A stretch of 64,000 nucleotides of DNA from Enterococcus sp. DIV0212c (GTDB taxonomy: Bacteria > Bacillota > Bacilli > Lactobacillales > Enterococcaceae): the NCBI RefSeq assembly GCF_017377505.1, contig NZ_JAFREN010000004.1:62001-126000 (forward strand). The letters run 5' to 3'. A program made the translations under genes and the position numbers. This document shows positions 7,136-16,224 of the stretch, piece after piece. Under the pieces are notes generated by a model. That model was given only the letters and a program-made list of their open reading frames with translations. It was not told where the DNA came from and did not search any database. Numbering within the stretch: position 1 is the stretch's first letter; every line of letters starts with the position of its first letter.

Positions 7136-9025
7136 TTATGAAAGTTCTACTTTCCCTGTATAGAGCTGATGATAAATTCCCTTTTCTGCAAGTAAATCTT
7201 CATGGCTACCTCGTTCAATAATACGTCCATGATCCATTACCATTATCGCATCTGAATTTTGAATTGTCGATAAACGATGAGCAATTACAAATACCGTTCT
7301 GCCCTTCATCAAACGATCCATTCCAGCTTGCACATGTTTTTCTGTTCGTGTATCAATACTAGAGGTTGCTTCGTCCAAAATCATTACTGGTGGATCCGCA
7401 ATCGCAGCTCGAGCAATGGACAATAATTGGCGTTGCCCTTGAGATAACCCTTCACCGTCCCCTGTGATCACTGTATCATATTTATCAGGTAGGTTATTGA
7501 TAAAATCCTCTGCGTTCGCTAATTGAGCCGCTTCAATCACAGCTTCATCAGATGCATCCAACTTACCATAGCGAATGTTCTCACGAATCGTGCCTGTAAA
7601 TAAATGAGTATCCTGTAAAACAATCCCTAATGATTTTCTTAAAGAACTTTTTTTGATTTTCTTCACATTGATTCCATCATACCGAATTTTTCCTTCTTGA
7701 ACATCGTAAAAGCGATTGATCAAATTTGTGATTGTGGTTTTTCCTGCTCCTGTTGCCCCAACAAATGCGACTTTTTGACCTGGTTCAGCATAAAGATTGA
7801 TATCTTTTAATACTCGACTTTTATCTGTATAACCAAAAGAGACATCTTCAAAACGTACATCACCAGTTAATTCCGTATAGGTCACTGTGCCATCATTATG
7901 AGGATGTTTCCATGCCCATAAGCCTGTCCTAATGTCACTTTCAACAAGTTTATTTCCTTGTCGCTTCACATGAACTAACGTCACATAACCATCGTCTACT
8001 TCTGGTTTTTCATCGATCAAATTAAAGATACGATCTGCTCCAGCTAACGCCATGATCACAAAATTGATTTGTTGAGAAACCTGACTGATTGGCATATTCA
8101 ATGAACGGCTTAATTGAAGAAAAGAAGCGATCATCCCAATCGTCAGACCCGAAACACCATAGACTGAAAAAATCCCGCCAACTACTGCTAAGAGTACATA
8201 TTGAATATTTAGCAAATTCATCATGATCGGCATCAAGCTATTCGCATATTTATTGGCTTGCGTAGCACTTTGCCGTAATTCTTCGTTGATGACTTTAAAC
8301 TGTTTGATTGTTTGTGGCTCGTGATTAAAAATTTTCACTACTTTTTGTCCATGCATTATTTCTTCGATAAACCCGTTCACACGTCCTAAATCCCGTTGTT
8401 GCTTCCCAAAATGACGACTACTACGTCCTGCAATCATCCGGATCGTCACGATCATTATGGAAACAGAGACCATCACAACTAAGGTCAGTGGAACACTAAT
8501 CGTGAACATGGCAATAAATACGCTGATAAAACTAACAACTGCTGCTACCAAATTAGGAATACTTTGTGAGATCATCTGGCGTAATGTATCTGTATCATTC
8601 GTAAAATGGCTCATGATATCTCCGTCAGAGTTCGAATCAAAATAGCGGATCGGCAGTGTTTCAAGATGGGTGAACATTTCATCCCTAATTGTTTTTTGCG
8701 TTCCTTCACTGATACGCACCATGATTAGGTTAAAACCTAAATTTGAAATAATTCCAACACCATAAATCAGCGCCATCGTTGTAATTGCCTTTAATAATCC
8801 AGAAAAATTAGGATTACTTTGGCCAAGTAGCGGTGTAATATAATCATCGATCACCACTTGTAAAAATAACGAGCCGCGAACATTGGCAAAGGTACTTAGT
8901 AAGATGAGAACCAGTACTAATATGAGCTGGAACTTGTAATTTTTAAACATATATGAAAATAGTCGTTTCAACGTTTTCACAGGATCTTGACTTTTGCGAA
9001 TTCCTTTTGTTTGTTCATCACGCAT
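7136..9025 (-). CDS. ABC exporter subunit, consensus-site half (LmrD/BmrD-type)
   Basis: 629-aa half-transporter with an N-terminal six-helix membrane domain (about 40-345) and a C-terminal nucleotide-binding domain. Walker A is GATGAGKTT, signature LSQGQ, and Walker B LDEATSS carries the catalytic Glu. It pairs with the gene upstream, whose Walker B has Asp instead, so the two form an asymmetric heterodimer like LmrCD, BmrCD or the enterococcal Efr pumps. The start ATGCGTGATGA overlaps the partner's stop by 8 nt; earlier Met codons lie inside the partner. Substrates are probably hydrophobic drugs or peptides, inferred from the family. Confidence 0.9.
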   Translation of the reverse strand: MRDEQTKGIRKSQDPVKTLKRLFSYMFKNYKFQLILVLVLILLSTFANVRGSLFLQVVIDDYITPLLGQSNPNFSGLLKAITTMALIYGVGIISNLGFNLIMVRISEGTQKTIRDEMFTHLETLPIRYFDSNSDGDIMSHFTNDTDTLRQMISQSIPNLVAAVVSFISVFIAMFTISVPLTLVVMVSVSIMIVTIRMIAGRSSRHFGKQQRDLGRVNGFIEEIMHGQKVVKIFNHEPQTIKQFKVINEELRQSATQANKYANSLMPIMMNLLNIQYVLLAVVGGIFSVYGVSGLTIGMIASFLQLSRSLNMPISQVSQQINFVIMALAGADRIFNLIDEKPEVDDGYVTLVHVKRQGNKLVESDIRTGLWAWKHPHNDGTVTYTELTGDVRFEDVSFGYTDKSRVLKDINLYAEPGQKVAFVGATGAGKTTITNLINRFYDVQEGKIRYDGINVKKIKKSSLRKSLGIVLQDTHLFTGTIRENIRYGKLDASDEAVIEAAQLANAEDFINNLPDKYDTVITGDGEGLSQGQRQLLSIARAAIADPPVMILDEATSSIDTRTEKHVQAGMDRLMKGRTVFVIAHRLSTIQNSDAIMVMDHGRIIERGSHEDLLAEKGIYHQLYTGKVELS

Positions 9026-10754
9026 CTTCTTCACCAAATCCTTTCTGTTGAGACTCATAAACTTCTTGATAAATCTGATTATTAGCCAATAATTCATCAT
9101 GCGTTCCGATAGCGTCGATCAAGCCTTTATCCATCACAATAATACGATCAGAATCTTGAACAGAAGAAACGCGCTGACCTATAATAAATGTCGTCGTTCC
9201 AGGAATTTCTTTTCTCATGCCTTCTCGGATCAAACGATCTGTTTTCGTATCTACGGCACTTGTTGAATCATCTAAAATCAAAATTTTCGGTTTTTTCAAC
9301 AATGCACGAGCAATACATAAACGTTGTTTTTGACCACCCGAAACATTATTTCCGCCTTGAGAAAGCATTGTGTCATATTTATCTGGAAATTCTTCGATAA
9401 AACTATCGGCCTGAGCAATTCTACACACTCTGATCAAATCCTCATCAGTCGCATCTTCATTTCCCCAACGCAGATTTTCTTTGATTGTTCCAGTAAACAA
9501 TACATTATTTTGCAAAACCATACTCACTTGATCACGCAATGATTTTAGATCGTAATCCCGTACATCATGTCCGCCAACTTCAACTGATCCTTGTGTCACA
9601 TCATATAATCTCGGAATCAACTGAACCAACGTCGACTTGGAACTACCTGTTCCACCAACAATTCCGATCACTTCACCTGATTTTATTTCCATATTTGCAT
9701 GCATCAAAGCCAGTTTTTCAAGATCATTGGCATAACTGAAACTGACATCTTTAAAACGAACAGAACCGTCTGGAATTTCATAAAGTGGATTTGCATTGTT
9801 TTTTAAATCACTTTCCTCTGATAAAACTTCTGTGATCCGCTCAGCAGAAGTCCGGGCAATCAGCACGATTACAAAAACCATTGATAACATATTTAAACTC
9901 ATTAAAATCTGCATTGTGTAGGTGAACATGCTGACTAATTCCCCAGTAGTTAACGTGCTTCCTACCACAAATTTTGCTCCTAACCATGAAATCAATAACA
10001 TACAGGTATAAACTGCAAACTGTAAAATAGGATTATTGAAAGCAACAATACTTTGCGCTTTTGAAAATGTTTTGTAGATATCTTTAGAAACAGATTTAAA
10101 TTTTTCATCTTCATGTTTTTCTCTCACATAAGATTTAACAACACGAATCCCTTGTAAATTTTCTTGTACAACGTTATTTAATTTATCGTAGATCCGAAAA
10201 ACCTTATTGAAATTCGGATGAGCAAAGTAAATAACTGCTGCTAAACCAATCATCAGAAATGGCACAACGCCTAAATAAATCAATGATAAATCCTTATTGA
10301 TACTATACGCCATCGCTAATGAAAAAATCATAATCAACGGACTACGAACTAAAAGTCGAATAATCATTTGATAGGCATTTTGAACATTGGTCACGTCCGT
10401 TGTCATCCGAGTAATCAAACTTGATGTAGAAAAACGATCGATATTTGAGAAAGAAAACCCTTGGATACGGACAAATAATTGATCTCGTAAATTTTTGGCA
10501 AAACCAGCAGAGGCAACAGCTGCGTAACGACCTGACATCGCACCAAAAAATAAAGCAATGATTGCACACACAAATAAAATTGCTCCATACATTAAAATAG
10601 CTTTTGTATCACCTTTTTCGATTCCATTATCGATCATCATCGCCATGACTAGGGGAATAATGATATCTAGGATCACTTCGCCTGTTACGTAAATCGGTGT
10701 AATGATGCTTTCTTTTTTATAGACACCTATATTGGCAATCAGTTTTTTTATCAT
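9018..10754 (-). CDS. ABC exporter subunit, degenerate-site half (LmrC/BmrC-type)
   Basis: 578-aa half-transporter. Six membrane helices are followed by an NBD with Walker A GGTGSSKST (Ser where Gly is usual), signature VSGGQ, and Walker B LILDDSTSA, where Asp replaces the catalytic Glu. That is the hallmark of the degenerate partner in heterodimeric exporters. It starts within the stop of the MarR gene (ATGA overlap), so regulator and pump form one coupled operon. Expected to sit in the cytoplasmic membrane with the following gene product. Confidence 0.9.
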   Translation of the reverse strand: MIKKLIANIGVYKKESIITPIYVTGEVILDIIIPLVMAMMIDNGIEKGDTKAILMYGAILFVCAIIALFFGAMSGRYAAVASAGFAKNLRDQLFVRIQGFSFSNIDRFSTSSLITRMTTDVTNVQNAYQMIIRLLVRSPLIMIFSLAMAYSINKDLSLIYLGVVPFLMIGLAAVIYFAHPNFNKVFRIYDKLNNVVQENLQGIRVVKSYVREKHEDEKFKSVSKDIYKTFSKAQSIVAFNNPILQFAVYTCMLLISWLGAKFVVGSTLTTGELVSMFTYTMQILMSLNMLSMVFVIVLIARTSAERITEVLSEESDLKNNANPLYEIPDGSVRFKDVSFSYANDLEKLALMHANMEIKSGEVIGIVGGTGSSKSTLVQLIPRLYDVTQGSVEVGGHDVRDYDLKSLRDQVSMVLQNNVLFTGTIKENLRWGNEDATDEDLIRVCRIAQADSFIEEFPDKYDTMLSQGGNNVSGGQKQRLCIARALLKKPKILILDDSTSAVDTKTDRLIREGMRKEIPGTTTFIIGQRVSSVQDSDRIIVMDKGLIDAIGTHDELLANNQIYQEVYESQQKGFGEEDA

Positions 10755-11212
10755 GTAATCCGTTCACCTTCCTTATTTATTTTTTTGCTGTTTTCTGATA
10801 GTTTTTCCATCATATTAAAAAAAATTGTTATGTGTTCTTCTGAAATTCCTTGAACTAATAATTCATCGAATTTATGTAGCTTCACGATGTTTTCCCTGAC
10901 TTTCTGTTGTCCTAGTTCAGTTAAAATAATCGTTTTGTAACGGTTGTCTTTTTCGCAACATTTTCTTTCGATGAATAAGCGTTTCTCCATGGTTTGTAAC
11001 ACGCCTGTCGCAGTGGACCGGCGAATATCAAATTCTTGCTCGATGTCTTTTTGATAAACGGGTACCTGTTGGCTATTACGGCGATGAATAAAATTTAGAA
11101 TACGCATTTGGATGCTCGAAGAAGCTTCGCCGTCTTCTTTTAAGATTTCTGCTGCTTTTCGATTAAGTTCATTGGCTAGGATTCTGATTCTTAGACCGAT
11201 TTTTCTGTCCAT
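10751..11212 (-). CDS. MarR-family regulator of the ABC exporter
   Basis: 153-aa winged-helix protein. The DNA-reading region is around IRRSTATGVLQTMEKRLFIE and the wing around KDNRYKTIILTELGQ. AAGGAGGT precedes the ATG. It is the first gene of the operon with the two ABC subunits. A palindrome overlaps the start region of its own promoter (11231-11250), so autorepression relieved by a ligand is likely. The ligand is unknown. Confidence 0.9.
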   Translation of the reverse strand: MDRKIGLRIRILANELNRKAAEILKEDGEASSSIQMRILNFIHRRNSQQVPVYQKDIEQEFDIRRSTATGVLQTMEKRLFIERKCCEKDNRYKTIILTELGQQKVRENIVKLHKFDELLVQGISEEHITIFFNMMEKLSENSKKINKEGERIT

Positions 11213-11230
11213 GATTTACCTCCTTGTCAA

Positions 11231-11250
11231 ATAGTTCGGTTCCTAACTAT
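11231..11250. promoter_or_regulatory. Candidate MarR operator
   Basis: 20-bp inverted repeat with outer arms ATAGTT and AACTAT, matching its own complement at 16 of 20 positions. It lies just downstream of the -10 of the MarR/ABC promoter, a position expected for repression. Confidence 0.65.
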
Positions 11251-11277
11251 GTTACGATAAGTGTTAGGGGCAGTCAA
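11249..11277 (-). promoter_or_regulatory. Promoter of MarR/ABC operon
   Basis: TTGACT (11272-11277), 17-bp spacer, TAACAT (11249-11254) on the minus strand. Confidence 0.75.
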
Positions 11278-11333
11278 GTAAGAATTTCTCGAATAAAGTC
11301 CTGTTAAACATATTTTTCTAGCATTAATTTACA

Positions 11334-11367
11334 AAAAGAGGCGCTCCAAATAGAGCACCTCTTACTG
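11334..11367 (-). terminator. Terminator of the tail gene cluster
   Basis: Stem AGAGGNGCTC with a hexanucleotide loop (11337-11362), one internal mismatch, followed on the minus strand by five T. It separates the tail module from the MarR operon. Confidence 0.82.
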
Positions 11368-11441
11368 CATTTATAGGTTTGTTCGACTTATCAACTATTA
11401 AAGATATTAAATTAACTACTTATAGTTTTATATCATTTTTT

Positions 11442-11960
11442 CTAATATTCATAAATTTCTGTTATAACTTGGATATTATTAGGTGCCTGTCCATTCAAAG
11501 AATGTCCTTTAATTTGAGTATCACTAATATAAAGATACTTCACACCCTTGGTAGTTCCATTATAATTAGATATCTGAAAAACTAACCCTCTACCGTTATA
11601 TTTAATTACATGACATTTTGGAACATGAAAATAGTGAAATGCAGAACTATTTATTGCTCCCTTATCATATTCTTGAAAAACCAATATCCAGCCTGTCTTA
11701 CAATCAGATAGTTTCTTTTTAGGTGTTATTGTTTGAAGCTCATTTAAAATCCAACCACCACTCCATAGAATTCCTGATTCCAGTTTAGTTTCAACTGATT
11801 TCCCATTTAATTGCAAATCATTTTTAAAATTCTTTACTCCAAAAATTTCTTCATTTCCATTTTTCTTCACAACTGTCTCATCAAAATTATCAATCGCACT
11901 CACATGCGTCTTCGGATAAAGTAAATTCCCTTTTTCTTCTAATTGTACGATATCTGCCAT
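11442..11960 (-). CDS. Tail fibre / receptor-binding type protein, PKTHVSAI module
   Basis: 172-aa protein, last gene of the tail cluster. The N-terminus DIVQLEEKGNLLYPKTHVSAI is clearly related to the start of the next upstream protein (DIVELKSDGAVVYPKTHVNAV), which suggests a shared docking module. The remainder (about 30-172) is beta-rich and does not resemble the neighbours, as expected for a variable receptor-binding head. It starts one base inside the previous stop (TAATG). The role in binding a target cell is inferred from position after Dit, Tal and BppU. Confidence 0.7.
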   Translation of the reverse strand: MADIVQLEEKGNLLYPKTHVSAIDNFDETVVKKNGNEEIFGVKNFKNDLQLNGKSVETKLESGILWSGGWILNELQTITPKKKLSDCKTGWILVFQEYDKGAINSSAFHYFHVPKCHVIKYNGRGLVFQISNYNGTTKGVKYLYISDTQIKGHSLNGQAPNNIQVITEIYEY

Positions 11961-12289
11961 TATACTGCTCCCACCTTACTAAAAGTTATTGTTGGTAATG
12001 TATCTAATTTTTTCTTGTCAGCAGCACTCATTAATCCATTGACTACTTGTGTTGCTGTAGCTGTCGTTGTAGCATTTGCTCCGGCTGGTCCTTGTGGGCC
12101 TGTAGCGCCAGTTGCACCTTTTAAACCTTGTGGGCCAACCGCTCCTGTTGCTCCTGGGGTACCTTGTGGCCCGGCTGGACCTATGTCCCCTTTTTCTCCT
12201 TTGATCGTTGTTAATCCTTCCACAGCATTTACATGTGTTTTAGGATAAACAACAGCTCCATCACTTTTTAATTCAACGATATCTGTCAT
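11960..12289 (-). CDS. Collagen-like tail protein with PKTHVNAV module
   Basis: 109-aa protein in three parts: the docking-type N-terminus ending PKTHVNAV, about 13 Gly-X-Y triplets in the middle (GPAGPQGTPGATGAVGPQG and onward), and a C-terminal segment ending TFSKVGAV. Collagen-like stretches in phage fibres form trimeric stalks. The start overlaps the previous stop by 4 nt (ATGA). The KVGAV ending parallels KVGTV and KVGSV at the ends of the two proteins upstream. Confidence 0.72.
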   Translation of the reverse strand: MTDIVELKSDGAVVYPKTHVNAVEGLTTIKGEKGDIGPAGPQGTPGATGAVGPQGLKGATGATGPQGPAGANATTTATATQVVNGLMSAADKKKLDTLPTITFSKVGAV

Positions 12290-12516
12290 ACTGTTCCCAC
12301 CTTATCTATTGTTATACTTGTACCTTGGACACCTAAATCTTTGGCCGTTAACGTGATGTCTCCCGTTTTTCCATTGATTGATGTCACACCTGTTCCTGTT
12401 GATTCGATTTTGTCTAAACCGAGAATTGCGCTGACATGTGTTTCAGGAAAAACTTGACGCTGTACACCAGATTCATCAGTTTCCATAACTTTTTTGATCT
12501 CTACTTCATTTGCCAT
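12286..12516 (-). CDS. Small tail appendage protein, PETHVSAI module
   Basis: 76-aa protein. The N-terminal part has QVFPETHVSAILGL, the same module as the next two proteins. Then comes TGVTSINGKTGDITLTAKDLG, a motif common in phage fibre and baseplate proteins. It ends TIDKVGTV. It has no catalytic features. Start and stop overlap its neighbours, so it is translated as part of the chain. Likely a structural adaptor in the baseplate or fibre. Confidence 0.68.
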   Translation of the reverse strand: MANEVEIKKVMETDESGVQRQVFPETHVSAILGLDKIESTGTGVTSINGKTGDITLTAKDLGVQGTSITIDKVGTV

Positions 12517-13391
12517 TACACTGAACCTACCTTTCTTAGGAAGAAAGTATTTTGTTTTTCACTGTCGATTTCAGCTATAACTAAAGCCGAAGCTTCTTTT
12601 TTGTGTCCTACTGTTCCTATTTTGGTCATACTATGATTCAAGCTGAATTTATCATCTTTGATCGTTCTAAGGATACCGGTTTCCCCACTTTTTAAAGTAA
12701 AATGAGCTTGTTTTAATTCATCGATTAGATTCAACAGATTACCAGCAGCATTTTCATCTAAAATTTCTTTGATCGTAGCAAACCACTTATCAAATTCTGC
12801 TCTTTGAGTGGTTGTCCATTGATCGTACCGCTCTTGATTTGTTGTGATCCATCCTTGAAACTCTGTAATGATACGTTTTAATTCCTCTTGTGCCACTATA
12901 TACCAGTCATCATAAACTTCTTGGCACGTCTTCACCCATTCTGTGAAATAGCGTAAAATTTCTTCAAACGTCCAAATATAGTTACTATCTTTGATTCCAT
13001 CATCATAAATACTTTCTTTAACTTGGTAAACAAAATCCCTTGTAGAAAATTGTTGGCGCCAACTTAAATCTTTCTGAAGTTCTCTAAAACTAAAGTAAGC
13101 AGTATTTTCTCCTACATTTTGCATATCATAATTTGTTAATGTGTATTGTAATTTTCCTTTTTTTGCATCAATGATTTTAGTGACTTTTTGCTCAGATAAA
13201 CCGAGTCCGGCATGATGTCCTTGTTTGACGCAGAAAAATGGGGTTAAATTTGAAATGTCTTTTGGTTTTCCGTGCTCTGTTACGGTCACATCCAAAACTT
13301 GCGTTCCTTCATCGAATTGACGAATCATGATTGATGGAATGTTATCGTTTGATTGTGTGATTGATAAAAAAATTGGATATACAATTGACAT
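12516..13391 (-). CDS. Phage baseplate upper protein (BppU N-terminal domain)
   Basis: 291-aa structural protein. The N-terminal 120 residues match the BppU-type beta-sandwich pattern (IRQFDEGTQVLDVTVTEHGKP, later DMQNVGENTAYFSF). The middle (about 140-220) is Trp-rich helical coiled coil, with repeats such as EFQGWITTNQERYDQW. The C-terminus ends FFLRKVGSV. BppU holds receptor-binding proteins on the baseplate of TP901-1-like phages. AAAGGAGTG precedes the ATG. It follows Tal by 26 nt. Confidence 0.82.
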   Translation of the reverse strand: MSIVYPIFLSITQSNDNIPSIMIRQFDEGTQVLDVTVTEHGKPKDISNLTPFFCVKQGHHAGLGLSEQKVTKIIDAKKGKLQYTLTNYDMQNVGENTAYFSFRELQKDLSWRQQFSTRDFVYQVKESIYDDGIKDSNYIWTFEEILRYFTEWVKTCQEVYDDWYIVAQEELKRIITEFQGWITTNQERYDQWTTTQRAEFDKWFATIKEILDENAAGNLLNLIDELKQAHFTLKSGETGILRTIKDDKFSLNHSMTKIGTVGHKKEASALVIAEIDSEKQNTFFLRKVGSV

Positions 13392-13416
13392 TTACTCACT
13401 CCTTTCTAAAAATTGA

Positions 13417-16224
13417 TTATTTTGGTGGGATGACGATTGAACTGATTTCGCTTGATCCGACCCAAGTACGTTCATATCTTTCGATAATTTGCCCTTTGCC
13501 AATATTTTGCTCATATGTTTGGAAACCACCATTTGTTAAACCTCGAATGACTCCTGTGTGACCGTAAGTATAGTCAACATTGAAGCCGCCAATATTTCCC
13601 CCGCGTTTCCAGTTGATTATGGCTCCTGTCATCAAGTCTTTATATTCAGGTTGATAGATAACTTTCCAACCGACTGCTGCCCAATCATATGAGCTGCCAA
13701 TATCAGCCGCAGCTTCAGTATTTCCGATTACATGACTTAATGGATAGCTCGTTTGAGCACCTAAACCACAGCCGCCCAAAAAACCTGAATATTCTGCTGG
13801 TACAGCATAACATTGACCATTGCCCCAATAGCGACCAACTAATGATTCTAAATGATCCAACCCTGCTTTGCCTGCTCCAGTTGATGGTTTTAAATCTTTA
13901 AATTTGTTAAACCATTCTTGGGCATAGCCCTGTCTTTCTGGATGTGCATTTTTAGGTCGTTCAAAATTCATTTCAAAAGCATACGCAGCTGTAGCTGGGT
14001 CTGTAATTGCCTTAAAACCACTAACACTCGTTGGATTAACCGCGCCGATCCACTGCCCATTGTACATACACCAATCAATTAATTTTGCTTGCGCTAATGT
14101 TGATTGGTAATCATTTGTAATACCAGCGGCTCCAATCAAACGTTTAACGTACTCGCGACCATCCCAAGTTGGACTGCCAATTAGTGGGTAGCTTGAACCA
14201 TCCCATTGCACTAAACCATAGGCTGGTCCACCGATTTGATCTGTGTCTGGATCCATCGTTCCACCAGTTTCTTGTTGAACGTTTCCTAAGATACCTGCAG
14301 CTGTGGCTTTGCTATAGCCATTGGAAGTTAGAAAACTCCACAAATCCCAAGCAAACTTGTCTGTTTGACTCGTTACTTCTGGTGGGTAACCACCACCAGT
14401 TCCACCACTACCGCCACTGCCATTTCCATTACCGGTGATTTCTTTGCCATTTAAGAATAATTTTCCTTTAATGTTTAGATTCCCATTAATGTTTAAGTCA
14501 CCATTAATTTCTCCTTGTCCATGTAATCGCCATATTTTCTTAGTTGCGTTTGATTCTTTAGGGATTTCAAAAATAGCACTTGGAGCTCTTTCGTCTTTTG
14601 ACACAGCGGACCCAATTGAAAACTGATAACCAGGAATTTGGCAAATTGCAACGCCTGCTGGTTCTTTGGTTTTTCCATCTACAACAGCACCAATCCACGC
14701 TTCTTCTTCGTTCTTTTTTTGATTTCTAAAAGCAATGGTTCCGTTTGACTGTAACTTGATTTGAAAATTATTATCTTTTTTTGTTTGAACAGTAACCCCT
14801 TCTAAGGTACCAGCTTGAATAAAATCAGCGTTAAATTTCCCATCAATCGTCCAAGCAGTTTTAGGTTTATTTGTAAATTTGTCTTTAACAAAACCTATTC
14901 CATCTGAGTTCATGATTAAAAAATGTTTACTATTCTCTAACGAACTCCCATTCATAAAGACTTGTTGATAGGGTTCTCGACTATTAGATTTCCCAGTCTC
15001 AATCCCGTTCATCAATTTTATCGAACCGCCTTTAGCACCACGGATAATATCATCTTGCCACTTAGAAATTTCTTCAGAATCATAAAAAGTCATCTTTTTC
15101 TCTTCTAAAGTATCGACATTGCCTTTTAACTCCGAAGTAGCTTTTGAAATGCTTTTCGTAATATTATCTCCTAAACCTGCTTCGACTTTTCCTGTTAAGC
15201 GATCGATTTTTACCTTGAAAATCCGAGTTTGATAATGATAGTTTCGATCATGGCGATGAATTGTGACTGTATTTCCAATTGTATCTCCACCTAAAATTTC
15301 TGTTTTAAATTGAACGAGTGGGCGAGAATATTCGATGAGTGAATCATATGTTTTTTTTAGTAATTTTTCTGGATTCTCTTCTTCATCAAATGTAATGACT
15401 TTTTCACGTCTTCTCATACCGCCGTTTTTGAGCGGAATGCCGTATTGTTTGGTCATTTCAGGAAATTCTAACCAGTTTTGTCCCTTTGGTTTATTCAAAG
15501 GTTTGCCATTTGCTTTTTTCCATTCAATAGATGTGAATTCAATACGCTTGCCTTTCCCATCACCAACGTCTTCTCCACGTCCGCGGCCGATCAAGCTTGT
15601 ATACACTTGATTACGATCTTGTTCTTTGACAATGCTTAATGCCTTTTCACCGTACGTAAAACGCTGCTTGCTTTGTTCACCGATTTCACGATAAACTTCT
15701 ATCCACTTGTCTGTAATGCCAATACCATCGATTTTATATTTAAATAGAATTTCACAGCCTTGTGCTTGAATGTTCTTTAACGCATCACGCACAGAAAGAA
15801 AACTGAAATCTTCTGTTATTGAAGGTAAATTTGAATCGAATTTCCCCAAGCGCCACTCTGTTTCTACCAACAGTTTTTGTAGCGTTGTTTTGATTGATTC
15901 ATTTTTCACTTGTACATTTTTGATAACATAGGAATCTAGCTCATCAGGTGCGAAACTAATCCCTACAAAAGACAATATATTTTCCGTTTCACTGTCTAAA
16001 ATAATTCTATACAAGCTATATGAAGATGATTCTTCTTTTACAGCCATGTAAGCTGCTTTTTTTAATTCCTCGTCATAAACGGCGGAGACATTTAGAGTAT
16101 CATTCATTAATTCATCTTTATTCGAAGTGATTTCTTTTTCTTGTATCACTTCTATCAGCTCATTTTCTTTAACGATCCGAAGTAAATGTTGGCGCTCATC
16201 AAAGAAATAAACACTGTTGTTCAT
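13417..16224 (-). CDS. Tail-associated lysin (Tal) with lysozyme-type and CHAP domains
   Basis: 935-aa tail tip protein. The N-terminal part (about 1-370) is the prophage tail endopeptidase/Tal hub fold. A middle region carries beta-helix-like stretches, and a Gly/Ser linker lies near residues 600-612. Two wall hydrolase domains follow. The first, about 615-770, has the phage-tail lysozyme pattern with the catalytic Glu in NVQQETGG. The second, about 785-935, is a CHAP amidase/endopeptidase with Cys in GNGQCYAVP and His in YGHTGVI. It would open peptidoglycan locally during tail docking. It overlaps the Dit stop by 4 nt. All catalytic residues look intact. Confidence 0.9.
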   Translation of the reverse strand: MNNSVYFFDERQHLLRIVKENELIEVIQEKEITSNKDELMNDTLNVSAVYDEELKKAAYMAVKEESSSYSLYRIILDSETENILSFVGISFAPDELDSYVIKNVQVKNESIKTTLQKLLVETEWRLGKFDSNLPSITEDFSFLSVRDALKNIQAQGCEILFKYKIDGIGITDKWIEVYREIGEQSKQRFTYGEKALSIVKEQDRNQVYTSLIGRGRGEDVGDGKGKRIEFTSIEWKKANGKPLNKPKGQNWLEFPEMTKQYGIPLKNGGMRRREKVITFDEEENPEKLLKKTYDSLIEYSRPLVQFKTEILGGDTIGNTVTIHRHDRNYHYQTRIFKVKIDRLTGKVEAGLGDNITKSISKATSELKGNVDTLEEKKMTFYDSEEISKWQDDIIRGAKGGSIKLMNGIETGKSNSREPYQQVFMNGSSLENSKHFLIMNSDGIGFVKDKFTNKPKTAWTIDGKFNADFIQAGTLEGVTVQTKKDNNFQIKLQSNGTIAFRNQKKNEEEAWIGAVVDGKTKEPAGVAICQIPGYQFSIGSAVSKDERAPSAIFEIPKESNATKKIWRLHGQGEINGDLNINGNLNIKGKLFLNGKEITGNGNGSGGSGGTGGGYPPEVTSQTDKFAWDLWSFLTSNGYSKATAAGILGNVQQETGGTMDPDTDQIGGPAYGLVQWDGSSYPLIGSPTWDGREYVKRLIGAAGITNDYQSTLAQAKLIDWCMYNGQWIGAVNPTSVSGFKAITDPATAAYAFEMNFERPKNAHPERQGYAQEWFNKFKDLKPSTGAGKAGLDHLESLVGRYWGNGQCYAVPAEYSGFLGGCGLGAQTSYPLSHVIGNTEAAADIGSSYDWAAVGWKVIYQPEYKDLMTGAIINWKRGGNIGGFNVDYTYGHTGVIRGLTNGGFQTYEQNIGKGQIIERYERTWVGSSEISSIVIPPK

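Noticed and set aside
11943..12248. 101-aa plus-strand ORF rich in Pro and Gly
   Set aside because: It is the complement of the collagen-like Gly-X-Y repeats in the tail protein and has no start site.
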